A DNA stretch of 64,000 bases from Straminergon stramineum (lineage: Eukaryota > Streptophyta > Bryopsida > Hypnales > Calliergonaceae). Positions 52,601 through 64,000 of the stretch are shown here, piece by piece. Position 1 is the stretch's first letter. Every line of letters begins with the position of its first letter. The DNA lies in NCBI GenBank assembly GCA_963920665.1, contig OY987267.1, positions 6,138,001 through 6,202,000 of the forward strand. The letters are read 5' to 3'. The notes under the pieces are model-generated. The model saw only the letters and a list, made by a program, of their open reading frames with translations. It searched no databases and had not been told where the DNA came from. Made by a program: the position numbers and the translations under genes.

Positions 52601-53798
52601 TTTATCAAATGTAGCTGTTTTATTGGTATCATTTCTTGCATTCTTTACGATGTAGAACCAAAAATATATATGAATTGGGTAATTAAACAAGTTCGGACAA
52701 TCAAACTGAGGACTTTGTGTTTGCTTGTTTATCTGTGCTTAATTTTTTCAGGTATATTTTCAATACAGAAGGTCACTTTTTGCCGATGTCTCCTGAGATA
52801 TCGCTGCCGACTGAGCTTTGCAATTTTCCAGGCAGTTTCTGCCCAGAACGTATTGCTGGAAGACTTGGAGATGCTAAGAGTAAACTGATGAAGGAGCTTG
52901 AGGAGAGCAGAAAAGCTGAAGCGCTTCTTGCTGGTGACTGCAATGGTAGTGATTTGGACAGTCAAACTTGCTCAATTACACAAAATGAGAAGCGTGGAGT
53001 CAAAGACAGCGACTGGCCTGTTCCTGCAGGGAGCTCTCTTAAAGTACGTACTTGATCATTTTCATCTAGGTAGCTCCTCTTTAACTTCCAAGTGCCCAGA
53101 TGTCCAAAGGTGACTATTTCCATATCCATGGGAGTTGAAATAAACCATTTAGGAAGTTTCTAGGAAGGTTACTAAATTTACCAATAAAAAGAAACCATAC
53201 CCTTCATTTTTGAGCAATCGAAGTAAGTTTTAAAGCTATTACTATAATCGACCTTTAGCTTGGGCACTTGGGGGCTAATCCTGAACTGGCGATAGGAAAA
53301 TCCTGAACTTGACTAGAAGAACTGGTCTTTTGGATTATGCAGCGATTATATTTAGAACCGGGTAAGAGTGGCATGAAAGTGCTTTTTCATTAAGTTTCTC
53401 ACACTACTTTGCAGGGAATGTGCCCCAGACCAAATCTTTGGAGACAACTCGGGTTTGATCTTGCTTTACAGTCCCAAGCAACTATCCAAGCCAAGCCTGT
53501 CTCCAGTGAAGCTGCAAATAGACTTGCAGCTGCACAGGATGACAAACCTTCTGGGGTGAATTCTTTTTTAGTAAGCATGATACCCTCAGGCTCTATGCAA
53601 CCAATCACCCTAGAGAGGCATGCCAGGGAGATCTTGGCGCAGATTTTAAGTGGATCAAGATCTAGTGGCAATAGTCTTGCATCAATCCAAGTCATCAGTG
53701 ACAAAGAAGCTGGTGCAATTACCCTCCAAGGGGAAGAGAGGCAAAATGCTTTGAATAGTATCAAGGTGGAAGAAGACACACTACCAACAAGCAAGTGA
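46682..53798 (+). CDS. MNS4: MNS4/EDEM-type alpha-mannosidase I-like protein (GH47)
   Basis: The gene has 17 exons: 46682-46993, 48006-48125, 48841-48933, 49049-49135, 49273-49363, 49498-49553, 49881-49953, 50220-50329, 50577-50627, 50984-51072, 51236-51317, 51487-51600, 51910-51989, 52156-52291, 52397-52467, 52752-53043 and 53415-53798 (TGA), giving 746 residues. MNS4 and MNS5 trim mannose from misfolded glycoproteins in the ER, marking them for ERAD. Residues about 57-75 ([17 protein letters not shown]) form a membrane anchor. The GH47 domain runs from about 105 to 535, with acidic motifs [11 protein letters not shown] (Glu183), [21 protein letters not shown] (Glu437), [10 protein letters not shown] (Glu491) and the calcium-binding Thr in FNTEGH (527). 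Residues after about 540 are a low-conservation tail including [14 protein letters not shown]. The intron at 49554 starts with GC instead of GT. Confidence 0.95.
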
Positions 53799-54759
53799 TT
53801 TGGTATGGCGTGTTGTCAAGCACTCAGGTTTGAGTGTTATGTCATTGCAAACATGGATATGGCACTTGCCTGCTCTGAACATGACCGAAATAGGCCAATG
53901 TGAAAGGGCATTGCGAGGTTTGTATCATAGTCAGTTGTGTTGCATCCCCTATTTTCCTCTCTTTGTCTTCTCATTCCATTTATTGACCCCTCGAGGCTCC
54001 AGGGGTTTTGTATTCCTGCCAAGTTGATTTAGTTAATGGCTCAGGAGAGAGCTCTAATCTCTTTGGCTTGATGTAGATTGCTATATGCTAGGTCTCACAG
54101 TTGGGAGTAGTAGGCGAGCAGAGAGCAGGTACACAAAATAAAGAAGCATTGGAAAATTTATAACTAATCCATAGTTCCTCCAAAATTTATGCAACCACTT
54201 GCATTTAGTTACATAATTATTTTCTTCATTACTTCCTCTTGCCAAAGAGCTTATTTAGTAATTGGGAGTAAATTTATACCTTTCCCTTGGAGTAAATGAA
54301 CCCTTTGGAAAAGAGCAATCATGGTTGCACTTACCATAGAAGAATGACCTTATGACTTTAGAGTGATAATGTTCCAAGCATGGATGATCGGGTTGGGGTG
54401 AACTGACCCCTCGCTTGTCCCATAAGGCAATCAAGGGCTGCAGGTAAATATAAAGACCTCCTATTCTGTGCTTCATTAATCTATCTTCTATACCTTTCCT
54501 AGCTAATTTGGGGCCTCTGATTGCAAATATAGATTCAAAATTTTCAAATTTTATCATGTGGCAAAGAAAAAATTTCAGGTTTTTCCTTTGTGGATGAGTG
54601 AGGGGTTGGTTCACCCCAGTTGAATATCAAAGGGTGTCTTGTGACAAAGAATGAGAGTTCAAAGTACAATGTGAGTTATGAATTGGATAAGGCCATTGAT
54701 ACATGTAAGCTTTGGAAAGGAAATTCATCACAAAGGATGTAGCATTAGATGAGGTGACA
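53799..54759 (+). other. MNS4 3' region and AT-rich spacer
   Basis: The first 300 bp look like 3' UTR; after that composition drops. No second gene was recognised. Confidence 0.5.
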
Positions 54760-55366
54760 TTAACCCCTAAATGCTAGATGTCCATTTTTTGGACGATAAA
54801 TAGATTGAAACTTTAGTTTCATCTTCTTTCTTGTTTGGATGAAAGTTATCCTAATCTGTGGAGATATTTGATGAAGATGTTGTTCTATTTAATAGTTGGA
54901 TTTGGTGTTACTAGAGTACATCATCATACTACTAAAATCATAGTATTTTTCTAAAATTATAAATGTGCAAGTATGTCAAAATGTTGACCAAGCCATAATT
55001 GCATTGACACTAGTTCAAAATAGGATTTGCCAAAATGAAGTTGTAGATTTTAAGAATATAAAATTTTTAAGAAATCACCATGTGAAGAAAACCTCGTTTC
55101 CAATCCAGTACAAAAAATTTTACTCAAAAAATGATAATATTTAGCTTGTAATTGAATTTTGAAGGAATTTTGAATTTTTCCTTTCAAAATTTATAAAAAT
55201 ATTGGTGATAGCATAGGTGAATCTAATTGTATCCATGGAATTTAAAATTCAAAGTCTACAACCTTTATCTATACGTTAATTCTAGAATATTCTTCCAAGT
55301 AGCATTTTATAATGATTTTTTTCAAATCATCAATTCTAGAGAAGGCTCTAGACATTTAGGGGTTAA
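54760..55366. mobile_element. TTAA-flanked MITE copy 5
   Basis: TTAA (54760-54763) plus CCCCTAAATG at the left, CATTTAGGGG plus TTAA (55363-55366) at the right; body 599 bp, no ORF. Like copy 1 it has the CCCCTAAATG end and the shorter length, so copies 1 and 5 may form one subfamily and copies 2-4 another. Confidence 0.87.
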
Positions 55367-55644
55367 CTTGTAAACGACGCAGCAGACGTTTTTTGTCCAA
55401 TGAACATCAAGGAATTCTCAACTTTAGGATAGAATTGCAACTATTCATCCTCAAAATTAGGGGTGGAAAGGGGAGATCTTCTACAGTAGTTTGACTCCCA
55501 ATGAATATTTTTTATTTTTATAAAGTAGATGATATTATATAGTTCCAAAATGGCTGATTTCCATGGTCACCAGCCTGGCGCTCAAGGGTTAAAGAGGTTT
55601 GGGTGTATCATTGTGTCATTTATGAATTTTTGGGACAATGATAT

Positions 55645-55839
55645 TACAGTAGAACCTCACTAAAGTAATAGTTTCTAAAGTAATAACCTCTCTAAGGTAA
55701 TATTGATTGTCTGGTCCTGGCCTAGACTACATACAAATGGCAGTAATATAATGACCCTCCCTAATGTAAGAACTTCTCAAGTACATGTAGTAAAGTTAGC
55801 CTAGTTGTATCCCTATTACTATAGAGAGGTTCTATTGTA
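55645..55839. mobile_element. Emigrant/pogo-like MITE with TA target duplication
   Basis: Element 55647-55837 (191 bp) has termini CAGTAGAACCTCACTA and the reverse complement CAATAGAACCTCTCTA, extending to GTAATAG, and is flanked by TA (55645-55646 and 55838-55839). These ends resemble CAGTA(A/G)AACCTCTATA termini of plant pogo/Emigrant MITEs. No ORF. Confidence 0.85.
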
Positions 55840-56679
55840 ACCCTTAAAAGATGTCCCGGACACTTGAAGGTTGTATTGATGGATGATAGAGAATCCTTCT
55901 ATGAAAGATTGAAGTACAAGTTTTCATCCTTGGAATTTTGTGTGAAAAATTAAGGAGGTATTAGATAGTACTTTGACCTTCAAATTTTTCAAGGAAATGA
56001 TTTACATAGTATCCAAAAGGATGATTTCCATAGTGACCAACCTATCCCAGCTTAGAATTAAGGTGTCTTCAAACCTATCCAAAAAAGTATTTTGTTTTTT
56101 TTAAATAGAAAACAATTGGTAAAGAAGACCACTACAACTCATGTCTTGCTCTCTTCCTTGCCATGTAGCCATAAAAATTTGGAAATAAATTTCGTTATAG
56201 TTGAAAAATGTGACATAAAACTAGTAGTGCATCTCTTGGACAAATTGAATGAATTTATGAAGTTCTTCCCCTTTCACTTCTTTATTGAATTCCGAAGAAA
56301 AAGCGGTGCTCTTGGAGAGTAAAAAAAACACGAATATCGCATTTGTCATTGTACTCCATCCTTGATATCTCCAAACTCTGTATTATTACTCAGAAATTCT
56401 AGATGGCATACAGTTGGAGTTTTTCCATACTGACCTCGCAGCGTTCAAATCATAGATGACTTGAACAAGAAATCCAAAATCCTGAAGCTTGAATATTAAT
56501 TTCGAATGCAGAACCTTCGGAGCAATTCAATTTAAATATGGCAGAGCAACAGAAATTCCAGGGAGAGAGTGCATGAACTCTCATCAAAGAATATTATCTA
56601 CATCTACAACTTGCACTGTACAAAGTTCTATTTACGTTCAAACTATAATCTGCACAAAAAAATTTAACGAAGGGGACAA
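55840..56679. other. 3' flank of TFIIIA, nothing recognised
   Basis: AT-rich up to about 56330, then mixed composition that may be TFIIIA 3' UTR on the minus strand. No gene seen. Confidence 0.5.
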
Positions 56680-58811
56680 CTAATGAAGGGAATGATTTCG
56701 CCACTTTTGTGGAAGAATATCGTCCACGTTTTGGAGTCTAAGTCGTTTTCTGCCACCTCGTGATTTCAGCCTGTGCTGTAAGTCTTCGGCTTCAAAATCT
56801 CCTCCCTGCACAGGCAACCCACGTTATTCAGTATCAGAGGACCTTGCAACTGAGTCATGAATCAATTGTCACACTTGAAAAAGTGTTACCGCTATGAGTA
56901 CCAAAATCACAATAAACCTTGCTCAGATCATGTCCAAAAGCACCGCAACACATATGTCAAAAAGAAAAATAGAATCACAACACATGAGAGTGATACAAAG
57001 TCCAAACTACTCACCAATAAAGGATTAGAATGTTTGCTGCACTGTTCATGCTTATCACGCACAGATTTGTATGCAAACCGCAAATCACAACCAGCATGTG
57101 CGCAGGTATAGGGCTTCAGGTCCATGTGGATTGCTCGGATATGAGTATTCAGATTGGAGTTCTGCGAAAAAAACAGTACAAAAACAGAGGTTGAAAAGTC
57201 AAGAGGCCATTCAAAACCAAAGAAAGTGATTCATGATCTAGAAAGCAAATCGCCTTTGCATCAGACCTAAATAATTCGACAGTATACTGTGAGACGAAAT
57301 ATACAAATAAATTTTTTCACGCATTTGTACCTTGTTGTAACTGTGTAAGCATCCTGGATGTGGACACCTCAACAACACCTGCTCTTCTTGATGTTTTCGA
57401 GCATGGGCTGCGAGGATCGTCTTCAGCATGGACACACCACAGGTTTCGCAAAAAGCAAAGCAGTGTGCAACCTTCGTATGTATTTTTAACTGAGAGCGAG
57501 TCTCAAAAATTTCCCCACATCCAGGCTCCATGCAAACTGCTTGAGAGATTGACAAAGAATCTGCAACAAGACCCCAGAGACCATCAATTAAAAAACTTGA
57601 GGACGCACTGCACCTGCGATCAAGAAACTGAATCAAAACGTCATTAGAGGCACATCAACTTTGAGAGCTTACCATGCACATTATCAATATGCGTCTGCAA
57701 TAAGGACGGATATTTGAACGCTTTGCCACACCCAGGTTCAGGGCACATCAGTTGAGCATCTGCTTTCTTCGATCCACGAAGAGTTGAACCCCATTTTTCG
57801 TGAAGCTTAAGGTGCCTCTGAAGGTTGGCATTCACATTGAATGAGAGGTCACATCCCATCCACGTACAAGGAAACAGGATGCCTTTATGGGTAAGTGAAT
57901 GACGATTAAGATGGTCCTGGCGTTTGTATTGTCTGCCGCAATTCTCAACCGGGCAAACAAATGACCTCTGCGAATCAAGCGACAAAATTAAATTCTCAGT
58001 AATTAGCGGATCTGTGTCCGGGTCGCCGAATTAGTTACATTGTCGATGCTGCAACAATAAAAAGACGACAATCATAAGTGAGTAGGAATTAAAGAACAGC
58101 ACCGGAAGTTCTTACGAGGGTATTAGCCTCAGGAACTAAACCGGCCCAAGGCACCTTGACTTCAGAGTTCGGTATGGGATCTGGTAGGCCTTTGGATTTT
58201 GCTGTATAGTTTCCTGCTCAATCCTAGCAAACAATCCAAGCCACCACATTAACAACGAGATTATAAAGACAATTCAAAATGTAATGATTAACTGATGATG
58301 ACACCGTCGAACAAGCACTGCACGACTCTCTCCGTGTAATATAGAGAACTCCAGGAGAAATGATTCACGACTCTGAATCAACGGTCATGAAACCGCAAGT
58401 CCACACAAATATTCAATTTTAATTTATGAATTCAAAAGAAATCCCCACAACAGATATAGAACCGAAGTTCACATATATTTGACATCAGTTCGGCGCACAA
58501 CTTTGCAAAGAGATAAATTCACTTACATCCTTTGAATGCGAACACATGTGCTGCTTCAGCAACGAACGCTTCAAGTGCAAAACCCCACATACTTCACACT
58601 TGTATTTCCCTTTCACATTCCCCTTCGAGAATTCACTCTCCTCCTCTTGATCGACAACGTTTTCCTTCGATTCAACGTCCTCCTCGCTGCGCAATGAAGG
58701 CGCCAGTTTCTCCGAAGAGATAGCAAATTCATCCTTCCCGTCATCTAAACCCCACGTGCTAGTATCCGCCTGCAAGTCCGAAAAAGCGCTAGAACACCCG
58801 GACTTGCCCAT
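56680..58811 (-). CDS. TFIIIA: Transcription factor IIIA (C2H2 zinc fingers)
   Basis: TFIIIA binds the internal control region of 5S rRNA genes and 5S rRNA itself. Five coding exons on the minus strand, 58527-58811, 57673-57967, 57331-57560, 57015-57161 and 56680-56805 (TAG), give 360 residues. Eight C2H2 fingers are visible, at about 72-92, 100-122, 129-151, 170-193, 203-226, 231-250, 259-282 and 290-314. Family phrases include RQDHLNRHSLTHKG, CGKAFKYPSLLQTH, HMDLKPYTCAHAGCDLRFAY and the basic C-terminus RLKSRGGRKRLRL. The N-terminal extra finger of Arabidopsis TFIIIA is not seen; an acidic Ser-rich region stands in its place. Start: first in-frame ATG (MGKSGCSSAF). Intron 1 carries a 5S-mimic cassette exon that controls productive splicing. 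Confidence 0.95.
58116..58180 (-). promoter_or_regulatory. P5SM: plant 5S rRNA mimic cassette exon in TFIIIA intron 1
   Basis: On the minus strand, 58180 downward reads GATCCCATACCGAACTCTGA, then AGTCAAGG and TGCCTTGGGC. This follows the plant 5S rRNA segment GATCCCATCAGAACTCCGAA, AGTTAAGC, GTGCTTGGGC (helix III / loop C region). It is bounded by an acceptor (CTACCAG before 58180) and a donor (GTAAG at 58115-58111), a 65-nt exon. Length not divisible by three; if included after exon 1 the frame meets TAG after 14 codons, leaving one finger only. In known plant TFIIIA genes (Hammond, Wachter and Breaker) L5 protein binding the mimic favours skipping and so full-length TFIIIA. Function here is by homology. 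Confidence 0.92.
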
Positions 58812-59616
58812 GATCTCGCCGGAGTAAACCCTCTTGCTTAACAAGAAAACCGACTCTTTTCTAAAATCACAAAAACACTCTATGCAAAATGTCTTTCCGA
58901 ATGCGAATGATCTGCTGCAAAATCCCTAAGAAACAAAATACAAGCCCCCCAATACACATCGAGGTCGGGAAACAAGTCGAGTTCAAAGTTAGACGTCCAC
59001 TCAGTGTAAGAGCTAAATCATCCACCATTTCATTCCGAAGAAACTATTCCCTGTACGCGAAGAAGTTCGCATAAACCCTGCAAGCATACGGGACGTTCCA
59101 TGCCCCAAAAGCTTCACAAGCCCCTCAATACACATCCAATTCCAATATCTCGCTTGGATCGCATCGCTCTCGTGACCTAAAATTAACTAAGTGGTGTAGA
59201 ACTAAACTTTCAAGAATAGAGACGCTGGGAACCGTCTCCAACCAATCTCGGACCCAAGTAGGTTAAACAATGGCTGTGTATCGATGTCTAAAACGAAAAA
59301 TATCCTCTGCTAGAAAAGACGAGGGGTGATACTGCTGAGGCAGGATCGGTAACGCAACCGAAACAGACCTCGCTTGGTACATCTTGAATGTGGTGGCGTT
59401 AAGGAACGAAAACCTCGGTTACTATCCAGAACCAAAAACGACGAAATCCCGTTTCCCAAACCTAAAAACTACCAACCATTACCCCCTGAGAACAGCGTTG
59501 ACAGCATTCGCCACTTGGGGTTGAATGAGGAGTTGCAAAGTGATCGGTTTAGGGTTTTAGGGTTTAGGGTTTCTCCGACCGAGGAAGAGAGGGTTTCAAC
59601 TGGATTTCTGGACTCC
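58812..59616 (-). promoter_or_regulatory. Upstream region of TFIIIA with interstitial telomere-type repeats
   Basis: Moderate GC. At 59546-59572 there are three adjoining TTTAGGG-type units (one with an extra T), reading as AAACCCTAAA telo-boxes on the gene strand, about 740 bp before the ATG. Telo-boxes are common near plant translation and ribosome genes. The + strand frame at 59374-59760 begins with TTG, has no family match and runs into a MITE, so it is not called. Confidence 0.55.
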
Positions 59617-60040
59617 ACTAAGGTAGAAGCACCTAAATGTGACACTTGTTTGGATCTCTTGAATATGGAGGGTGCGTACAGGAAAAACTGCTGTGAGTGT
59701 GTTAGGAAATGGTTAAGGAAACCAGCAAAATTGGTTTCGTATTTTTCCAAGCTTGTATGAATATTATACGAATTTTTGAAAAGTACTTTGTAGATGCACC
59801 TACTATGGACATTAGACTAACACCAAAGTAGACACGGAAACACCCAAAAGCAACACTCTCTAAACTTGGATCAAGTGCTAGTGATTGGTTGCTTCTTGGA
59901 AGAATGACAACTTCTTGGAACTTCACATGTTTACTTTAGAACCCCATTTGTCTACTTTGGGTCCACAAGTGCTTGGATTTAGGTTGTTTTATAGGTGTCC
60001 GTAAACGGCTCGTGTTACATTTGGGTGCTTCTACCTTAGT
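59617..60040. mobile_element. MITE-like element with 29-bp terminal inverted repeats
   Basis: ACTAAGGTAGAAGCACC at 59617 continues as TAAATGTGACAC. The right end at 60040 reads, reversed, ACTAAGGTAGAAGCACC continuing as CAAATGTAACAC. That gives 27 of 29 bases identical. The interior of about 366 bp is not itself palindromic. No target duplication is evident. Confidence 0.8.
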
Positions 60041-61836
60041 CATATAGTAGTAGTTTGCTCTAAAAGCGCTCATCTTCTTCAAATGGACCTTATAATTAGG
60101 TATTAAATGGACGTCATGTGGTTTCAAAATGATTATGTGATAGACAATAAATGGATTGAATATGAAGTAAGTCAGCTTTTATTGTATGCTTATACTATGG
60201 ATAGGTTTAATATATGTTGTGTATTATATTGAAATTTAGTGACAAATGTGCATTCACTTTTTTTAAATATCAATTGGCTAGTCAATTAGAATATTTTTTT
60301 TCTTTATCAAAGGTGAAAATTTTGAGTTTATTTTTAAAATTAGAGGTTATAAAATGCAAAATTAACCAACTGCAAAATAGGGGCATGTTTTTACTTGGAG
60401 ATCTCAATTGGTCTCCAAAGTTGAGCAAATGGGGTGGTGCTTCCAAACCTAACTATGTGCTCCCTTAGTTTCACCCATATTCCTATTCAATGAATGGCCA
60501 AAATGACTTGTTCAAAATCCCCTATGCAAGTCTATATTCCACAATCTTTTTGAAATTAAACTCATCAAGCATAGAGACAAGAAGTGGAATGTGACTTAAG
60601 AATTTTGCATGGAAAGTGAATCTAGCTTGTTGCGTAGTCATCTTTCAATTTGTTTCAATTTTGTTTCAAATGTTGTCAATTGAGCCTTCTTGTTGATTTA
60701 ATACTTGATTGCAATGGTTGTTGCTAATCAATACAAAGTGTATATGATGGACTTGCAAGTGTTTAAAGTAGTAGTGATAGACAAAAGAAAAAAGAAAAAC
60801 AAGGGCATTCAAAGAAGGGAGGTGACATGGATGAGGAGGTAAGTTATGAATTGTAGAGTATAGTATGTTATTAAGCCACAAGTCTAGGTTTTTTTATAGC
60901 CCCAATCATACTCAATCCTAAACTATGCAATGATTAGTTATTCATAGAATTGCTTAGGTTTGTATAAGAAACAAGTACAAATTTGTTGATCCCTAATTTA
61001 CAAGTCTAGTTTATTTCTTATACTTTGGCCAAAGAATAATGACAATAGACTTTTTTGAGTTGATTGCCCTTGATTTGTAGGTTGTAAACTTAGGAAAGGT
61101 CATGCATGTTTAGAAAGAGAAACAAAAGGAAAGTGGACAAAAAACAACAACAATAGTAAATACAACATATTGCAACTACTTTACAATTAGGGTATTGCTA
61201 TGAAGTGCAATAGTTATCAACAATAGTAGAGACTTAAAAATATACTAAATATTAATGAATTGTTTGTCTAGATGTACAAAAAGGATGTTGGAAGTATGAC
61301 ACAATTAGATTGTATTTTTGAAATTTGAAACAATCGAATTGGTGCATGCATGCAAGTACTATTTCATATTAGTGGTAAATGCAAGGAAAACTGTAGCAAA
61401 GAAAGGATGATACATTTGGAAAAGTTGAGTTTGTTGAGACTCCAAAAGAAGAAAAAGTAAAAAATATAGAAAGAGTAGCATGATAGCTTGGATCCAATTG
61501 CCTTGGTAAGAAAAACTAAACAAGAATGTGGAATTGCCATTGAAAAGGTTTAGAAGATGACAGTGTGCTAACGGATTGAATATGTGTATCCAAAGAGGAA
61601 ATTATTAATTTGCATCAAGAAGAAGTCTTTTTGCACAATTGTGTAGGGAGGAAAATAGATTTTTACACACACCTAAGCCCCTAAATATGCTTTAGATAGG
61701 CTTAACTTGGTAGTTGTAAAGTGGAAGTAGATGCAAATGTAGGAATATTTGCATAGGAAAATACAGTTTTGTTTTTCTATTTTACATGAAGATGCCATTA
61801 TTGATAAGAAAATGTTAGTGAAATAATGAGTGCAAG
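60041..61836. other. AT-rich intergenic DNA, no gene seen
   Basis: Only short chance ORFs; a decayed GCCCCTAAAT motif at about 61678 recalls the TTAA-type MITE ends. Confidence 0.5.
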
Positions 61837-62075
61837 CATTAGATGAGATTTGGGGAAATAAGGAGCCGTTTCAGGCCTATTCCCCAAGTTGTTCCTACAA
61901 CAATGAGGGCATGGCTGACTACTATCAGCAATCATAAATACTACAAAAAAAATTTTGATGTAGTCTTTGCCCAACCACATTAACATTGCTATAGTGGCAG
62001 AATTCAACGAGTTCCCCACTATTGAAAACTGTAGGGAACTCGTAGTCTTCTATTTGGCCCAAATCTCATTTAATG
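61837..62075. mobile_element. MITE-like element with 18-bp inverted ends
   Basis: CATTAGATGAGATTTGGG (61837-61854) is mirrored by CCCAAATCTCATTTAATG (62058-62075), 17 of 18 matching. The interior has further partial pairing (GACTACTA with GTAGTCTTCTA, GAGTTCCCCAC with GTAGGGAACTC). 239 bp, no ORF. Confidence 0.78.
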
Positions 62076-62459
62076 TTTTAGAAATCAAAATGCTTGGATT
62101 TGGAGTCCAATATCCCAGCCACCTAGAGTGGTATGCCTTGCAGGTGTAGTATAGCTAATATTCATAATATTTAAGGCTTCTTGATTAGGTATAGAGAGGC
62201 TTGCATATATAGTAAGCAAGTGAATTGCTTTTATTATAAGTTGATTTTAAGTATGTAGTTTGTAGAATTAGCATGGGGTCACCTAAAATGTGAAAAACTC
62301 TTTGCTATAGTAGTGTCATACTAGTCATTAGATGAAATTCAAATGCTAAATAAGACTATGAGTTCCCTCTAGTTGAGTTCTTGGACTGTGGGGAACTTTG
62401 GAAACTTTGCCACATTAGTAGTTTGATGTAGCCAAAGTTCATCTAAGTCAAATAATGTT

Positions 62460-62640
62460 ATTTTATCTCATGTTTAATATTTTAAAAATATTTTTATTAT
62501 TAAAGTATTTTTTCATATTTTTTTATATTTGAATTATTTATTTTATTATTACTTAATATTTTGACAATTGTGCCCTCGTTTACTACAAAGGGAACAACCT
62601 TGAAATGGCCCTTTAGAAGACCTAAATTTCATGTGATGGG
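62460..62640 (+). repeat. Dispersed repeat, copy 1 of 2
   Basis: A T/A-rich run is followed by AATATTTTGACAAT, GGGAACAACCTTGAAATGGC and CCTTTAGAAGACC. The same order appears at 63710-63890, in the same orientation and about 1.25 kb apart. The pair could be terminal direct repeats of one decayed element or two independent copies. Confidence 0.65.
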
Positions 62641-63709
62641 TGCTGTAGTGGTGCTTTATTTTGGTCCTCAAGGACAAGGATTCATGAGAGTGGCAGAGAG
62701 GATCACCACCTCAAATGTTGACAAAGAGATATTTGATTCAACTAATTACATTTTTTATACAATATGTTAATGATAGAAGAATGATTAAGAGTAGTTTGTT
62801 TGAAGAAATACATGCATTTTTGTAGGTTGTTCATGTAAAATTGAAGCTCATATAGGAGACAAATCTTGAATAAAAAAAATGCTTCAAAATATTAAATGTG
62901 GATTTATTAAAACATGGGTGTAAATAGGATAAAATGTAAAACTACTATAAATTCTATTGAAACGCAAGTCATGGTAAAAGAATAACTATTATCCAAGAGA
63001 AAAAACAATTCAAAATTGTCAAATGTGAGGATCCAAACCTTCCCAAGTTTTAAGGACATAGACAAGTAAGAATTTTTAAAATGGATAGGCTGGCAATTGC
63101 CAAAAAAATAAAAAATAAAAAATATATCAAATAAAGTGAAATTGGAATTGAAAATATGGTCCAATTGTGTTTGTTGTATTATAAAAACAATCACTGACCA
63201 CTGCAAAAGTTGAAAGAAAAAGAAAGAAACATGAATTAAGTTTTTTTGTGACGTGGTATCTTAAGTGTGTCTTAGGACATCTACACTTGACATGACACAA
63301 AGTAACAAATGTATGTTATCTATTTTCTGAATTGAGTTGTCCAAATTGACAAACCACAAAAATTTGCATCTAGTATCTTGGTTGAAGTTTTGGACATCAA
63401 TTTTTGAGGTAGTAGATACTCCAAAAGTTGACTAAAAGTAGTCATTGGAATATTCTAAAAAATTTGATATCATTAGATGAGATTTCACCCTTGTACAAGA
63501 CGGTGAATTTTTGAATAGCTGGGAACAATGGCAAAAGAAATCCAAACCCCTTCCCCCCAAAAAAAAAATTCTGCAAAATACAAGGCTTGAATAGCGTAGG
63601 GCAATTTAATGAAATGATAAAAAATAGTTTTTTTTGATGAAAAATACCCTTTATTTTAAATGGATGGGAATGGCAACACATCAAAAATTTGACATGGTTG
63701 GGACATTGT
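62641..63709. other. Sequence between the two dispersed repeats
   Basis: AT-rich, no coding motif recognised on either strand. Confidence 0.5.
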
Positions 63710-63900
63710 CATGTTTGGTAATTTTATTTAATTTATTTAAAAATATATAAATTATATAAAATATATTTCTTTAATTATGAAAATTTTCTTTTTAATTATT
63801 TTTTAATTATTCAATATTTTGACCAATATTTTACTTGTTCACAGCTTTAGGGACAACCTTGAAATGACCCTTCCATGGCCTCATTTCTCTTTTAATGCTA
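63710..63900 (+). repeat. Dispersed repeat, copy 2 of 2
   Basis: AATATTTTGACCAATATTTT, then GGGACAACCTTGAAATGACC and CTTCCATGGCCTC, match copy 1 at 62460-62640. Confidence 0.65.
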
Positions 63901-64000
63901 ATTTTATAAATATTTGTTGCCAACCCTATTTAAGCACCAAGTTTCATACTTTCTATTATAAAATTGATGTATTTTAGGCATTTTTTGTACTTGATATGAA

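Noticed and set aside
53399..53794. Minus-strand 131-codon frame
   Set aside because: Antisense shadow of the last MNS4 exon.
59374..59760. 128-codon open frame upstream of TFIIIA
   Set aside because: It has no ATG start, matches no family, contains telomere-type repeats and runs into a MITE terminus.

Overview
The window is nuclear DNA of a land plant. It holds short gene islands of moderate GC content with multi-exon genes (GT-AG introns, about 0.1-1.2 kb), separated by long AT-rich stretches full of decayed transposons. Three things point to a land plant: the gene families, the telomere-type motifs (TTTAGGG) near gene starts, and a 5S-rRNA-mimic exon inside the TFIIIA gene, a feature known from land plants. 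I cannot name the species. Compact introns in a TE-rich, AT-rich genome would fit a bryophyte or another non-flowering plant, but this is inference.

Layout: (1) 1-1536 (+): 3' part of TAF11, a TFIID histone-fold subunit. (2) 4.3-5.9 kb (-): broken leucine-rich-repeat gene. (3) 5.9-8.0 kb (-): SAP18, six exons, 156 codons. (4) 8.5-12.2 kb (+): STR8-like rhodanese of the TrhO family, eight exons, divergent from SAP18 across a shared intergenic region of about 510 bp. (5) 12.2-29.2 kb: AT-rich repeat land with a TTAA-flanked MITE, a solo LTR with intact target duplication, a CACTA-type hairpin MITE, a large foldback element near 27.4 kb and a 180-bp tandem array next to the following gene. (6) 29.7-31.8 kb (+): class I ubiquitin-conjugating enzyme, four exons, 148 codons. 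(7) 36.9-41.6 kb: a decayed DNA-level duplicate of the UBC locus, introns included, carrying a nested LTR that itself contains a foldback MITE. (8) 46.7-53.8 kb (+): MNS4/EDEM-type ER mannosidase, 17 exons, 746 codons. (9) 56.7-58.8 kb (-): TFIIIA, five coding exons plus a 65-nt 5S-mimic cassette exon in intron 1. (10) 59.6-64 kb: repeats only.

The intact genes are ordinary housekeeping functions: transcription initiation (TAF11, TFIIIA), chromatin and RNA processing (SAP18), probable tRNA or sulfur chemistry (STR8), ubiquitin transfer (UBC) and ER glycoprotein quality control (MNS4). They do not form one pathway, although UBC and MNS4 both belong broadly to protein turnover. The most notable signals are the TFIIIA 5S-mimic exon, a family of non-autonomous elements with TTAA / CCCCTAAA ends resembling piggyBac termini, and the duplicated UBC locus, whose differences from the parent are dominated by C-to-T and G-to-A changes. 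All exon coordinates were read by hand from splice signals, reading phase and remembered family sequences; no alignment or expression data were available.
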